From Streptomyces iconiensis (lineage in GTDB: Bacteria > Actinomycetota > Actinomycetes > Streptomycetales > Streptomycetaceae), in contig NZ_JANCPR020000056.1 of assembly GCF_028657195.3 (NCBI RefSeq), positions 1-63,915 of the forward strand: a DNA stretch of 63,915 bases. Direction: 5' to 3'. Made by a program: the position numbers and the translations under genes. Positions 42,168 to 49,779 of this stretch are shown one piece after another. Numbering within the stretch: position 1 is the stretch's first letter; each line of letters starts with the position of its first letter. The notes beneath the pieces were generated by a model, which saw only the letters and a list, made by a program, of their open reading frames with translations, searched no databases and was not told the origin of the DNA.

Positions 42168-42205
42168 GAGGGCCCGGTCGGACGGTGTCGTCCGGCCGGG
42201 CCCTC
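42168..42205. terminator. Terminator between MFS and sigma factor genes
   Basis: GAGGGCCCGGTCGGACG (42168-42184) and CGTCCGGCCGGGCCCTC (42189-42205) match at 16 of 17 positions around a 4-nt GTGT loop. Bidirectional, between convergent genes. Confidence 0.8.
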
Positions 42206-42247
42206 GGCACGCGGTGCCCGCACCGCGTTCGCGCGGTGCGGCCCGTG

Positions 42248-43324
42248 TCACTCGTCGAGCATCAGCCCTTTGCGGAGCTTGCCCAGGGTGCGGGAGAGCA
42301 GCCGGGAGACGTGCATCTGCGAGATGCCCAGCTCCTCGCCGATCTCCGACTGGGTCATGTTCGCGACGAACCTGAGGGAGAGGATTCTGCGGTCGCGGGC
42401 CGGGAGTTCGGCGATCAGCGGCTTCAACGACTCGACGTACTCGATGCCTTCGAGCCCGTGGTCCTCGTAGCCGATGCGGTCGGCCAGCGCGCCCTCGGTG
42501 TCGTCCTCCTCCGGCTGCGCGTCGAGCGAGCTGGCCGTGTAGGCGTTGCTCGCCGCCATACCCTCGACGACTTCCTCGGGCGTGATCCTCAGCCGCCGCG
42601 CCAGCTCGTCGACGGTGGGGGCGCGGTCCAGGGTCTGGGCGAGTTCGTCGCCCGCCTTGGCGAGGTCCAGGCGGAGTTCCTGGAGGCGCCGGGGTACGCG
42701 CACCGACCAGGACGTGTCGCGGAAGAACCGCTTGATCTCGCCGACGATCGTCGGCATCGCGAAGGTGGGGAACTCGACGCCGCGGCTCAGCTCGAAGCGG
42801 TCGATCGCCTTGATCAGGCCGATGGTGCCGACCTGCACGATGTCCTCCATCGGCTCGCTGCGCGAGCGGAACCGGGAGGCCGCGAACTTCACCAGGGCGA
42901 GGTTGAGTTCAACCAGGGTGTTCCGTACGTAGGCGAATTCGTGCGTGCCTTCTTCGAGGTTCTCCAGGCGCTCGAAGAGCGTCTTGGACAGGGCCCGCGC
43001 GTCGAGCGGACCGACCTCGTCGTACGGTGGGATCTCAGGGAGCTGGAGGTGGTCGAACAGATCGGCTTCCGCCGTCTCCGTGACCTGTTCCACGCTCAGG
43101 ATTTCGGTGTCCGGTCGGTCCGGCAGCCGTTCCGGAAGGATCTGCTCCGGGACGGTCGGGTCGGTGGTATCCGATATCCCGTTGTCGAGCCGGGGTGACA
43201 TGGTGTCCTCCATCATTCTCGGCATATGGCTGCCGATGCCGTGACGTGCACTGCGGGGTGCGGCGCCTCCAAAGCCGACGTTGTTCGGTATCTCTACTAG
43301 ACCTACCTGCTTCTCCATAGCCAT
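42248..43324 (-). CDS. RNA polymerase sigma factor, SigB/SigF family
   Basis: 358 residues. About 90 acidic N-terminal residues precede region 2 (VELNLALVKFAASRF, then EDIVQVGTIGLIKAIDRFEL and FPTFAMPTIVGEIKRFFRD). Region 3 (PRRLQELRLDLAKAGDELAQ) and region 4 (LPARDRRILSLRF, MTQSEIGEELGISQMHVSRL) follow. This is a stress or developmental sigma of the B/F/G group, with no region 1.1. ATG 43324 is set by ATAAGGAA 6 nt upstream; longer in-frame starts have none. The divergent STAS and anti-sigma genes are its likely partner-switching regulators. An acidic N-terminal extension this long is unusual. Confidence 0.93.
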   Translation of the reverse strand: MAMEKQVGLVEIPNNVGFGGAAPRSARHGIGSHMPRMMEDTMSPRLDNGISDTTDPTVPEQILPERLPDRPDTEILSVEQVTETAEADLFDHLQLPEIPPYDEVGPLDARALSKTLFERLENLEEGTHEFAYVRNTLVELNLALVKFAASRFRSRSEPMEDIVQVGTIGLIKAIDRFELSRGVEFPTFAMPTIVGEIKRFFRDTSWSVRVPRRLQELRLDLAKAGDELAQTLDRAPTVDELARRLRITPEEVVEGMAASNAYTASSLDAQPEEDDTEGALADRIGYEDHGLEGIEYVESLKPLIAELPARDRRILSLRFVANMTQSEIGEELGISQMHVSRLLSRTLGKLRKGLMLDE

Positions 43325-43371
43325 AGCAAGTTCCTTATGTCCGAATGTGACCCAATCTGTTAGGTGTTCGG

Positions 43372-43381
43372 CTACCGGTAG
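43372..43381. promoter_or_regulatory. CTACCGGTAG palindrome in divergent regulatory region
   Basis: A perfect 10-bp palindrome about 50 bp upstream of the sigma factor gene and 80 bp upstream of the STAS gene. A shared control site is possible. Confidence 0.4.
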
Positions 43382-43459
43382 AAGCGTCAAGGGCGTAGGG
43401 TTCGAACCGCTTGACGGGGGAAGCAGTGAAGACCCTTACGCGAACCAGAAGGGGTGTGC

Positions 43460-43840
43460 ATGGACCGCGGGATGCCCGGCAGTACAAGCCGGGGCCGGCT
43501 GACGGTCGACGTACGGCACGTGGGAATCAGTGCCGTGGTGACTCCCGAGGGTGAGCTCGATCACCACACCGCGGATCTGTTGCGGGAGCCGCTGGAGCGG
43601 AGCGTCGAGGACGGCTACAACCGCCTCGTCGTGGACTGCTCGCGGCTTGAGTTCTGTGACTCCACCGGGCTGAACGTCCTGCTCGGCGCGCGCCTGAAGG
43701 CGGAGGCGGCCGGAGGCGGGGTCCATCTCGCCGGGATGCTGCCCGTTGTGGCGCGAGTCTTCGAGATCACCGGCGCGAGCGCCGTTTTCACCGTGCATGA
43801 TGATCTTGAAGCCGCGCTCGGCCATCCGTCAGGCGCGTAA
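43460..43840 (+). CDS. STAS domain anti-sigma factor antagonist
   Basis: 126 residues. One STAS domain: VVTPEGELDHHTADLLREPL, NRLVVDCSRLEFCDSTGLNV with the phosphorylatable Ser in the DST motif near residue 69, then LLGARLKAEAAGGGVHLAG. In partner switching the unphosphorylated form binds the anti-sigma kinase and frees the sigma factor. ATG 43460 has AGAAGGGG 5-8 nt upstream; GTG 43454 is possible. It is divergent from the sigma factor gene and 193 bp upstream of the anti-sigma gene. Confidence 0.93.
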   Translation: MDRGMPGSTSRGRLTVDVRHVGISAVVTPEGELDHHTADLLREPLERSVEDGYNRLVVDCSRLEFCDSTGLNVLLGARLKAEAAGGGVHLAGMLPVVARVFEITGASAVFTVHDDLEAALGHPSGA

Positions 43841-44033
43841 CGCGAGCCCCGTGCGTAACCAGTGCGTTACGCGCATCACACCAGTCCGGCTGAATCAGTG
43901 GGTGTTCTCACCGTGGGGCCGGGCAGGAGACCTCTGAATCTGTCAGGCATTCGTGGACAACGTGCTCAGCCCCGTCGCGGGCAGGCGCGAGAAGGCGAAT
44001 CGGTAAACCGGTGATCGGTGAGGTGAACCACTG

Positions 44034-44759
44034 ATGAGCACCACCCGGCCGCACCCGGCGGGCGACTGCGGCCCGGAGCCCGAGGGCGCCTCGGCGACCG
44101 CCGCCGCCGCGGGTGACGCCTCCGCCGGTGGCGCCTCCTCCGTGACCGGTGCCGCCGTCGGCGGCGCTCCCTTGGGCGACGTCTCCGGGAGGGGCACGGA
44201 CAGCGCCTCCCGGGCCGGTACGCGTGCTGACAACAGTGGGTCAGAGACAGACTCCGATGCGGAAGGGGGGAGCGGCACCATGGAGACCGCTGCGGAGAGT
44301 GCCGCCACGGTGACGGCTGCCGTGACCACGCGGCAGGGCGGCCAGCCGATGCGGCAGGTCCGCAGGCTGCGGCTCGTCGGCGCCACCGGCGCCGTGCCCC
44401 GGGCACGTGACTTCACGCGCCAGGCGCTGGAGGACTGGGGCTGGCTCCCCGCCTCCACGGGCGACCAGCGTGCCGCCGCCGAAGACGTGCTGCTCGTCGT
44501 CTCCGAACTCGTCACGAACGCGTGCCTGCACGCGAACGGGCCCGAGGAACTGCGGGTCGGCGCCGGCTCGAAGGTGCTGCGCCTGGAGATCGTCGACCTC
44601 GGCAGCGGTGCGCCGTCCCCGCGCACCCCGCACAGGGCCGGGCGGCCCGGCGGCCACGGCATGTTCATCGTCCAGCGCCTGTGCCTGGACTGGGGTGTCG
44701 TCCGCAACACCAACGGACCCGGCAAAACGGTCTGGGCCGAACTCGCCGCCCCCAACTGA
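44034..44759 (+). CDS. RsbW/SpoIIAB-like anti-sigma factor (serine kinase)
   Basis: 241 residues. HATPase_c_2 domain from about residue 105: ARDFTRQALEDWGWLP, N-box LVVSELVTNACLHANGPEEL, G1 box EIVDLGSGAPSPR and G2 box GGHGMFIVQRLCLDWG. It should bind the sigma factor and phosphorylate the STAS protein. The first 82 residues are an Ala/Gly/Ser-rich disordered region. ATG 44034 has GAGGTGA, while ATG 44280 at the domain edge has AAGGGGGGAGC; both could be used. Neighbours make the sigma factor at 42248-43324 the expected target. Confidence 0.9.
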   Translation: MSTTRPHPAGDCGPEPEGASATAAAAGDASAGGASSVTGAAVGGAPLGDVSGRGTDSASRAGTRADNSGSETDSDAEGGSGTMETAAESAATVTAAVTTRQGGQPMRQVRRLRLVGATGAVPRARDFTRQALEDWGWLPASTGDQRAAAEDVLLVVSELVTNACLHANGPEELRVGAGSKVLRLEIVDLGSGAPSPRTPHRAGRPGGHGMFIVQRLCLDWGVVRNTNGPGKTVWAELAAPN

Positions 44760-44804
44760 CCCGCCACCCGGCACTCCCCCCGCACCTCTGAGCCCACCTT
44801 CCTC

Positions 44805-44869
44805 CCGCCACAACGGCGGCACGCCACAGCCGACAGGGTCCGACGGAATCCGATTCCGCCGGACCCTCA
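44805..44869. repeat. Structured intergenic repeat, copy A
   Basis: About 65 bp with two hairpins: CCGCC-ACAA-(C)GGCGG, and GGTCCGACGGAA / TTCCGCCGGACC around TCCGA (11 of 12). The same unit recurs at 44900-44964 with compensating changes. Confidence 0.75.
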
Positions 44870-44899
44870 CCTTTGCCGCGCGCCGCCGCCCCCTCTTCC

Positions 44900-44964
44900 C
44901 CGCCGTAACGGCGGCACGCCACGGCGGACTGGGTTCGGCGGAATCTGGTTCCGCCGGGCCTTCG
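44900..44964. repeat. Structured intergenic repeat, copy B
   Basis: Direct repeat of 44805-44869, 95 bp downstream. Hairpins are CCGCCG-TAA-CGGCGG and GGCGGAA-TCTGG-TTCCGCC. Loops differ from copy A while stems are kept. Together they fill the 507-bp gap before the surface operon; the rest of the gap (44970-45210) shows no gene. Confidence 0.75.
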
Positions 44965-45218
44965 TCGTTGTGGTTGCTCGCCGTCGCGGGGGAGCGAGGC
45001 GTGCCGCCGCCGGCGGAGTTCAGGGGCCAGGGGTCCAAGGAGCCCGGCGGTCAAGGGGGTCGGGGCAGGGGCCGACTGGGCCCAACTGGAAGGTGGAGAG
45101 GGGAGTTTGGGGGTTCCCCGGATGATTTGGGGTGGATCGCCGCTGTGACGAACCCCTCGCGGTGACGCGTAATTGGTCTTCCATCGGCAAGGGGTCGGGC
45201 GTACTGTCAGCGCCCAAT

Positions 45219-45233
45219 CTGATGTGTCGTCAG
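45219..45233 (+). promoter_or_regulatory. CTGATG-TGT-CGTCAG motif upstream of the surface operon
   Basis: An imperfect dyad (5 of 6) 34 bp before the start codon, with TACTGT at 45202 as a possible -10. It could be an operator or promoter element for the three-gene surface operon. Confidence 0.4.
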
Positions 45234-45266
45234 TAACTTGCGAGCAAGGATGAAGGGGGAAACCCG

Positions 45267-46043
45267 GTGTCCCACAGCAAGAAGCGCCACAGTCGTTCCG
45301 CCGCCGCTACGGCGGTGGCGGCGATCGTCGCCGGTTCAGCGGTGATGCTGTCGGCTCCGGCCGCGAGCGCCGCGACGGTCGACGTCGACTACCAGTGCAA
45401 GACCCCGATCGGAAACAAGGGCGCGGTCTCGCCGATCGACATCAAGAGCACCAAGAGCGGCAGCGGCTACAAGCTCACGATGTCGTTCCAGAAGGGCGTC
45501 TCCTCCAGCCCTGTGGAACTGGGCAAGGGCGCGATGAAGCCCAGCGCCCTCGTCAAGCTCGGCGGTGCCGAAACCGGCAACGTTCCGATGACCGGGGCGA
45601 GCAACGACAAGGCCATTCCGGCCAACACCCCGATCAAGATCCCGGACTTGACGGGTACGTACACACCCAAGAAGAGCGGCAAGGTCACCTTCACCGCCAG
45701 CACCCTGACCATCAAGGCGATGGGTACCACCACCACCTGTACGCCCAAGAACAACCCGAAGCCTTCCCTCTCCCTCGACGTGAAGGCGTCGGGCGGCAGT
45801 GGCGGCGGGGACACGGGCGGCAGCGGTGGCGGTGACACCGGCGGCGGAGCGGCCACGGGCGGTTCCGGCGGCGAGGCAGCCGCATCGGGCGGCAGCCAGT
45901 CGGCACCGAGCGGCGGCGAACTGCCCAAGACGGGCCCGGCCGACTCGGCCGTGGCGCTCGGCACACTCGGCGGGACGGTGCTCCTCGCGGGAGTCGCCGG
46001 CACGCTGTGGGTGACGCGGCGCAGGGCCGCGGTCCGGCACTAG
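45267..46043 (+). CDS. LPKTG-anchored secreted protein, DUF6801-like
   Basis: 258 residues. Signal peptide with KKRHSRS and a hydrophobic core ending ASAA near residue 36. The mature domain (37-170) starts VDVDYQCKTPIGNKGAVSPI and holds two cysteines (in YQCKT and TTTCTP), likely a disulphide. Then a Gly/Ser-rich linker (GGSGGGDTGG repeats), the sortase motif LPKTG near residue 217, a hydrophobic helix and a basic tail TRRRAAVRH. It is anchored to the cell wall by sortase. LPKTG differs from the LAxTG class E motif common in Streptomyces. GTG 45267 has AAGGGGGAAA upstream. First gene of a surface operon. Confidence 0.88.
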   Translation: MSHSKKRHSRSAAATAVAAIVAGSAVMLSAPAASAATVDVDYQCKTPIGNKGAVSPIDIKSTKSGSGYKLTMSFQKGVSSSPVELGKGAMKPSALVKLGGAETGNVPMTGASNDKAIPANTPIKIPDLTGTYTPKKSGKVTFTASTLTIKAMGTTTTCTPKNNPKPSLSLDVKASGGSGGGDTGGSGGGDTGGGAATGGSGGEAAASGGSQSAPSGGELPKTGPADSAVALGTLGGTVLLAGVAGTLWVTRRRAAVRH

Positions 46044-46046
46044 ACC

Positions 46047-47423
46047 GTGGGGGGCCGTACAGCGCCGGGCCACGGCGTACGCGCACAGCGCCGTACGTTC
46101 GCCGGTTCCGCGCCATCCGCACCGCCCCCCGTCCCCGGCGCACCCGCGCCTCCGCACCGGGGAACGGGGGGTGGCCCACCGCCGTCCCGCACCCGGAGAA
46201 GTGCCGGGACTCCGCCGCCGTCGCTGACGGCACGCGCCGTCCTCTCCGTACTCGTGGCCGCACTCGCCGTCGTACTCGCGGCCGGTGCGCCCGCCTCGGC
46301 CGTCCCGGCGGCGAAGGACCTGAAGCAGTCGAAGCAGTCGAAGCAGCTGAAGCCGCTGAAGGAGCCAGCACAGCCAGCACAGAAAACGCAGAAAACGCAG
46401 ACAACGCAGGCGAAGAAGCCGAAGTCGTCGAAGGACGAGCCCCGTTGGTCGGCTTCGCCCGCGCCGCCACAGGGCGAGAAGTCCCGTGACGCGCGCTCCT
46501 ACTTCTACCTGGAGGGTGCTCCAGGCGCCGTCCTCAAGGACACCCTCGCGCTCACCAACGAGAGCGCGCGGGCCCGTACGTTCCGGCTGCGCGGCGCCGA
46601 CGCGTACAACGCGCGCGGTGGCGGCTTCGCCGTGCGCGGCAAGGGAAGGAGCGAGGGCGCCGGCAAGTGGCTGGCCCTCGCGGAGGACTCCGTGAAGGTG
46701 CCGCCGCGTACCCGTGCGGAGGTTCCGTTCACGGTGTCCGTTCCCGCGGGTGCGGTGCCGGGCGACCACCCGTCGGCCGTCGTGGTCAGCGACGGTGACC
46801 GCGAGTCGGGAGTCCGCGTGCACCTGCGGGTGAGCGGCCCTACGCTCGCCGCGCTGAGCGTCGAGAAGGCCGCCGTGCGGGACAAGGGCGACGGCGCCTC
46901 GATCGCGTACACCCTCGTCAACAGGGGCAACACCGCGCTGCGGCCCCGCCTCGCCGTGAGCGCCGACGGGGGCTTCGGGCAGCTGCTGCACCGCGCGGAA
47001 CGCCCGCTTCCGGTCGAGCTGTTGCCGGGTCAGCGCGTCACGCTCCATGAGCCGTGGCCGAACGCGCCCGACCTCGAACTGGCCGACGTACGGCTGCGGG
47101 TGACGGCGGAGGGCGGCGCGCGGGGAGAGGCCACCGCTTCGTACACCGCCGTGCCCTGGGCCGGTATCGGTACGGGTCTCGCGCTCCTGGCCCTCGCGGC
47201 CGGCGGCGCTGGCTGGTACGTACGGAAGACGGGCTGGTACGTGCGGAAGAGACGCACGGCGGCACGTGCACGGTCAGCCCCGCCGGACGGCGAAGAGGGC
47301 GGGGACGGCGAAGAGAGCGAAGAGGGCGGGGACGGCGGGGAGAGCGGTGGCGCGGCGGCCGGCGAGGGGCCCGGCGACCAGGACAGCGGCGGACAGCGTG
47401 AGTTGACGGGAGCGGCGAAGTGA
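46047..47423 (+). CDS. DUF916/WxL-interacting-like membrane protein
   Basis: 458 residues. A long Pro/Arg-rich N-terminus leads to a signal-like helix (LTARAVLSVLVAALAVVLAA, about 60-82). Lys/Gln repeats follow (KQSKQSKQLK, QKTQKTQTTQ). An Ig-like domain (about 150-360) starts SYFYLEGAPGAVLKDTLALT and contains GADAYNARGGGFAV and AVPGDHPSAVVVS; this matches DUF916, the peptidoglycan- and WxL-binding domain of Firmicutes. One membrane helix (LALLALAAGGAGWYV, near 390) and an acidic Gly/Glu tail end it. GTG 46047 follows the upstream stop by 3 nt with no clear ribosome-binding site, so the N-terminus is uncertain. Confidence 0.8.
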   Translation: MGGRTAPGHGVRAQRRTFAGSAPSAPPPVPGAPAPPHRGTGGGPPPSRTRRSAGTPPPSLTARAVLSVLVAALAVVLAAGAPASAVPAAKDLKQSKQSKQLKPLKEPAQPAQKTQKTQTTQAKKPKSSKDEPRWSASPAPPQGEKSRDARSYFYLEGAPGAVLKDTLALTNESARARTFRLRGADAYNARGGGFAVRGKGRSEGAGKWLALAEDSVKVPPRTRAEVPFTVSVPAGAVPGDHPSAVVVSDGDRESGVRVHLRVSGPTLAALSVEKAAVRDKGDGASIAYTLVNRGNTALRPRLAVSADGGFGQLLHRAERPLPVELLPGQRVTLHEPWPNAPDLELADVRLRVTAEGGARGEATASYTAVPWAGIGTGLALLALAAGGAGWYVRKTGWYVRKRRTAARARSAPPDGEEGGDGEESEEGGDGGESGGAAAGEGPGDQDSGGQRELTGAAK

Positions 47424-48604
47424 GCACGAGCATCCGGACGACGGCACGCGCGACGCTGGGCACCCTGGTGGTGGCCCTGGCACTGGCCCTGCTGCCGGGC
47501 GCCCCCGCCGCGGCGGCACCAGCGGCCGAACCGTCGGCGGCGCCCGCGGCGCCCGTGGCGGCGTCAGCGGCGGCGCCCGCGGCAGCGCTTGCCGTGGCGC
47601 GTCCCACGATCACCCTCTCCAAGGGCGAGGCGGGCACGGGCGGCAGCGTCACCGTGCGGGGCAAGGGCTGGCGCTCCGACACGCTGCTCACGCTCCTGGT
47701 CTGCGGCCAGAACGCGATCGGCGGCACGAACGCGTGCGCCAACGCGGAGGGCAGGGCCGTGACCACCGGCAAGGACGGCACCTTCACCAAGAAGATCCCG
47801 GTCACCGAGCCGCCCAAGCCGTGCCCCTGTGTCGTACGGGCGACGACGGTGACGGGCGCGCATGCGTCGGCCGACGCGAAGTTCCAGGTGGCGGGGCATC
47901 CCGTCAAGCCGCTGCCGAAGGAACGTACGGGCGGGCGGCTGTCCGTGCTGGCCGCGCGGCTGGAGGGCGACAGCGGACTGCTCAACTGGTTCGGCGCGCC
48001 CGAACAGCGCCAACTCGTCCTGACGGTGGGCAATCTCGGCGCCGACCGCGCCAAGGACCCCGTCTTCGAGATCGGTACGGCGCACGGTGTGCTCGCGCCC
48101 GAGTGGGAGCGCCAGCAGTGGCGTGGCACGGTGGATCCCGGTAAGAAGGCGCAGGTCAAGTTGCCTGTCGAGCTGTCGTCCGGGGCCCACGGGGACTACA
48201 CGGTCGCCGCGAAGTACGGCGAGAAGGTGCTCACGGAACAGCCCTGGGACGTGGGCCGGCCCTGGGGCGTGACCCTCTTCTGGATCCTGCTCTTCGCCGT
48301 GGTGCCGCTGGCCGTCTTCCGCCTCGGCATGGCGGTCGTGGAGCGTGCCCGCCCACGCAGCCCCGGCGAGATCGTCTCGGACCGCCGCGCCTGGAAGGAG
48401 CGCCTCCGCTCGCGGCTGCCGCAGCAGCAGGTCCGCGAGCCCTCGCACGCGGCCCGGCGCCGTGCCCGCCCGCCCGCTGCCTCACCCGCGCCCGCGCCCG
48501 CACCCCCGTCCGAAACCACCAGTACCCTCCCGTGGTTCACACCCGACACCACACTCACCCCGAGACCTGGGCCGGGCCCGGGCCCCGTGGACGGCCCGCC
48601 GTAG
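47420..48604 (+). CDS. Neocarzinostatin-fold membrane protein
   Basis: 394 residues. Signal peptide ending near residue 33 (ALLPGAPAAAA), then Ala/Pro-rich spacer. An Ig-like domain of neocarzinostatin type (about 65-155) reads TLSKGEAGTGGSVTVRGKGW and LLVCGQNAIGGTNACANAEG with four cysteines (two in CPC). A second beta domain (about 180-280) holds RQLVLTVGNLGADRAKD. One membrane helix (LFWILLFAVVPLAVFRLGM near 295) and a Pro-rich cytoplasmic tail of about 80 residues follow. GTG 47420 overlaps the DUF916 gene stop (GTGA), so the three genes are one operon. It probably contacts the DUF916 and LPKTG proteins at the cell surface (inference). Confidence 0.82.
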   Translation: MSTSIRTTARATLGTLVVALALALLPGAPAAAAPAAEPSAAPAAPVAASAAAPAAALAVARPTITLSKGEAGTGGSVTVRGKGWRSDTLLTLLVCGQNAIGGTNACANAEGRAVTTGKDGTFTKKIPVTEPPKPCPCVVRATTVTGAHASADAKFQVAGHPVKPLPKERTGGRLSVLAARLEGDSGLLNWFGAPEQRQLVLTVGNLGADRAKDPVFEIGTAHGVLAPEWERQQWRGTVDPGKKAQVKLPVELSSGAHGDYTVAAKYGEKVLTEQPWDVGRPWGVTLFWILLFAVVPLAVFRLGMAVVERARPRSPGEIVSDRRAWKERLRSRLPQQQVREPSHAARRRARPPAASPAPAPAPPSETTSTLPWFTPDTTLTPRPGPGPGPVDGPP

Positions 48605-48717
48605 CTCAGGCACGCGGGACGCACAGGCGCGGACCGTCAGGCTCAGGCACGCGTCAGGTTCAGGCTCAGGCACGCGTCACGGCTCAGGCACGCGTCACGG
48701 CTCAGGCACGTGTCACG
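48604..48717. repeat. 18-bp repeats downstream of the surface operon
   Basis: GCTCAGGCACGCGTCACG or near copies at 48641-48658, 48664-48681, 48682-48699 and 48700-48717, plus a partial copy at 48604. The last unit contains the stop codon of the minus-strand esterase (48702-48704). The period is again six codons. Confidence 0.85.
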
Positions 48718-49619
48718 GATCGGGCGCGCAGCCACTTGAGGATGAGCGAGAACGTGCCGGGGTGGTCCAGGAGCGGGCCGCCGTGCCGGGTTCCGGGGAC
48801 GGTGACGACGGTGACGGCCCCCGCCCGTGTCCCGCGTGCGCGCTGGGCACGGGCCAGCGCGCACGCGTGCGTGGCGGGCACGAAGTCCCAGCGGGAGTGC
48901 AGGAGCAGCGCCGGGGGATCGCCGGCCGAGGCGTGCTGCGCCGCCGACATGTCGGCCCATACGAGGGGGCAGTCGGCGGGGTCGCAGCCCGCCAGGACGC
49001 GCGCGTTGGCGCGGACGCGGCGCTCGCGTGCGGGCGCGGTGCCCGCGCCGTCGTGCCAGGCACGCAGCGGTTCCGCGACGGCGGAGAGGCCGACGACACC
49101 CGCGACCCGGGCGTGCCCGGCGCCGAGGAGCCCCGCGTTGAGGGCGAGATGGCCGCCGGCTGAGGAGCCGACGAGGAAGACGCGGCCCGGGTTCACGCCG
49201 AAGTAGGGGGCACGCCGCCGGATCCAGCCGAGCGCGGCGCGTACGTCGTCGCGGGGGCCGGGCCATCGGGCATCGACGTTGCGCCGGTACTCGATGTCGA
49301 AGACGGCGAACCCGGCCTCGGCGAACCGTGCCGACCAGGTGTTCCAGTGCGGTGAGCGGTCGGCCGTCCAGTAGCCGCCGTGCAGGACGACGACGGCGCC
49401 CCTGCGCGGTTCAGGGCGTACGCCGTTGCCCTCCCAGAGCGCGAGGAGTCGCTGGCGGGGGTGCCGCCCGTAGGCGAAGGGCACAAAGGCGCCGTTGGCG
49501 TCCTCGGCCCGCACGGGTCCGCGCGCGCTGCCCGCCTCGGGGGCGGGAACCGCGAAGGACGAACCCAGCAGCATCGCCATGCTGACGGCGAGGACACACA
49601 GCACTCGGCGCACGGCCAC
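48702..49619 (-). CDS. Secreted alpha/beta hydrolase (BD-FAE/esterase type)
   Basis: 305 residues. Signal peptide of about 30 residues (VLCVLAVSMAMLLGSSFAVP). The oxyanion motif VVLHGGYWTADRSPHW is near residue 80, the nucleophile elbow FLVGSSAGGHLALN near 150, an Asp in LHSRWDFVPATHA near 240, and the His in VPGTRHGGPLLDH near 278. Predicted extracellular carboxylesterase. Start GTG 49619 or 49613; no clear ribosome-binding site, and the upstream region holds CCCGTT-rich repeats. Convergent with the surface operon, with the 18-bp repeat block between. Confidence 0.85.
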   Translation of the reverse strand: MAVRRVLCVLAVSMAMLLGSSFAVPAPEAGSARGPVRAEDANGAFVPFAYGRHPRQRLLALWEGNGVRPEPRRGAVVVLHGGYWTADRSPHWNTWSARFAEAGFAVFDIEYRRNVDARWPGPRDDVRAALGWIRRRAPYFGVNPGRVFLVGSSAGGHLALNAGLLGAGHARVAGVVGLSAVAEPLRAWHDGAGTAPARERRVRANARVLAGCDPADCPLVWADMSAAQHASAGDPPALLLHSRWDFVPATHACALARAQRARGTRAGAVTVVTVPGTRHGGPLLDHPGTFSLILKWLRARSVTRA

Positions 49620-49700
49620 ATCGTCACCGGCGGCGTTCCGCGCCGCACCCGGGCGGGGTCCGAACGGGAACGGCGTACGGGCCGCACGGGGCTCACTTCC

Positions 49701-49740
49701 GTGCCCGTTCCCGTGCCCGTTCCCGTTCCCGTGCCCGTTT
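49701..49740. repeat. CCCGTG/CCCGTT hexamer repeat
   Basis: GTGCCCGTTCCC repeated twice (49701-49724), then a GTTCCC and a truncated copy. Lies between the esterase start and the POT transporter stop, both minus strand. Confidence 0.7.
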
Positions 49741-49779
49741 CGGTGCCGGCTTCACGCTCGCTCCGTGCCGGCTCCGCGC

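Noticed and set aside
44241..45038. 265-codon minus-strand frame across the structured repeats
   Set aside because: It runs antisense into the anti-sigma gene and through both repeat copies. Composition is repetitive and there is no ribosome-binding site or family match.
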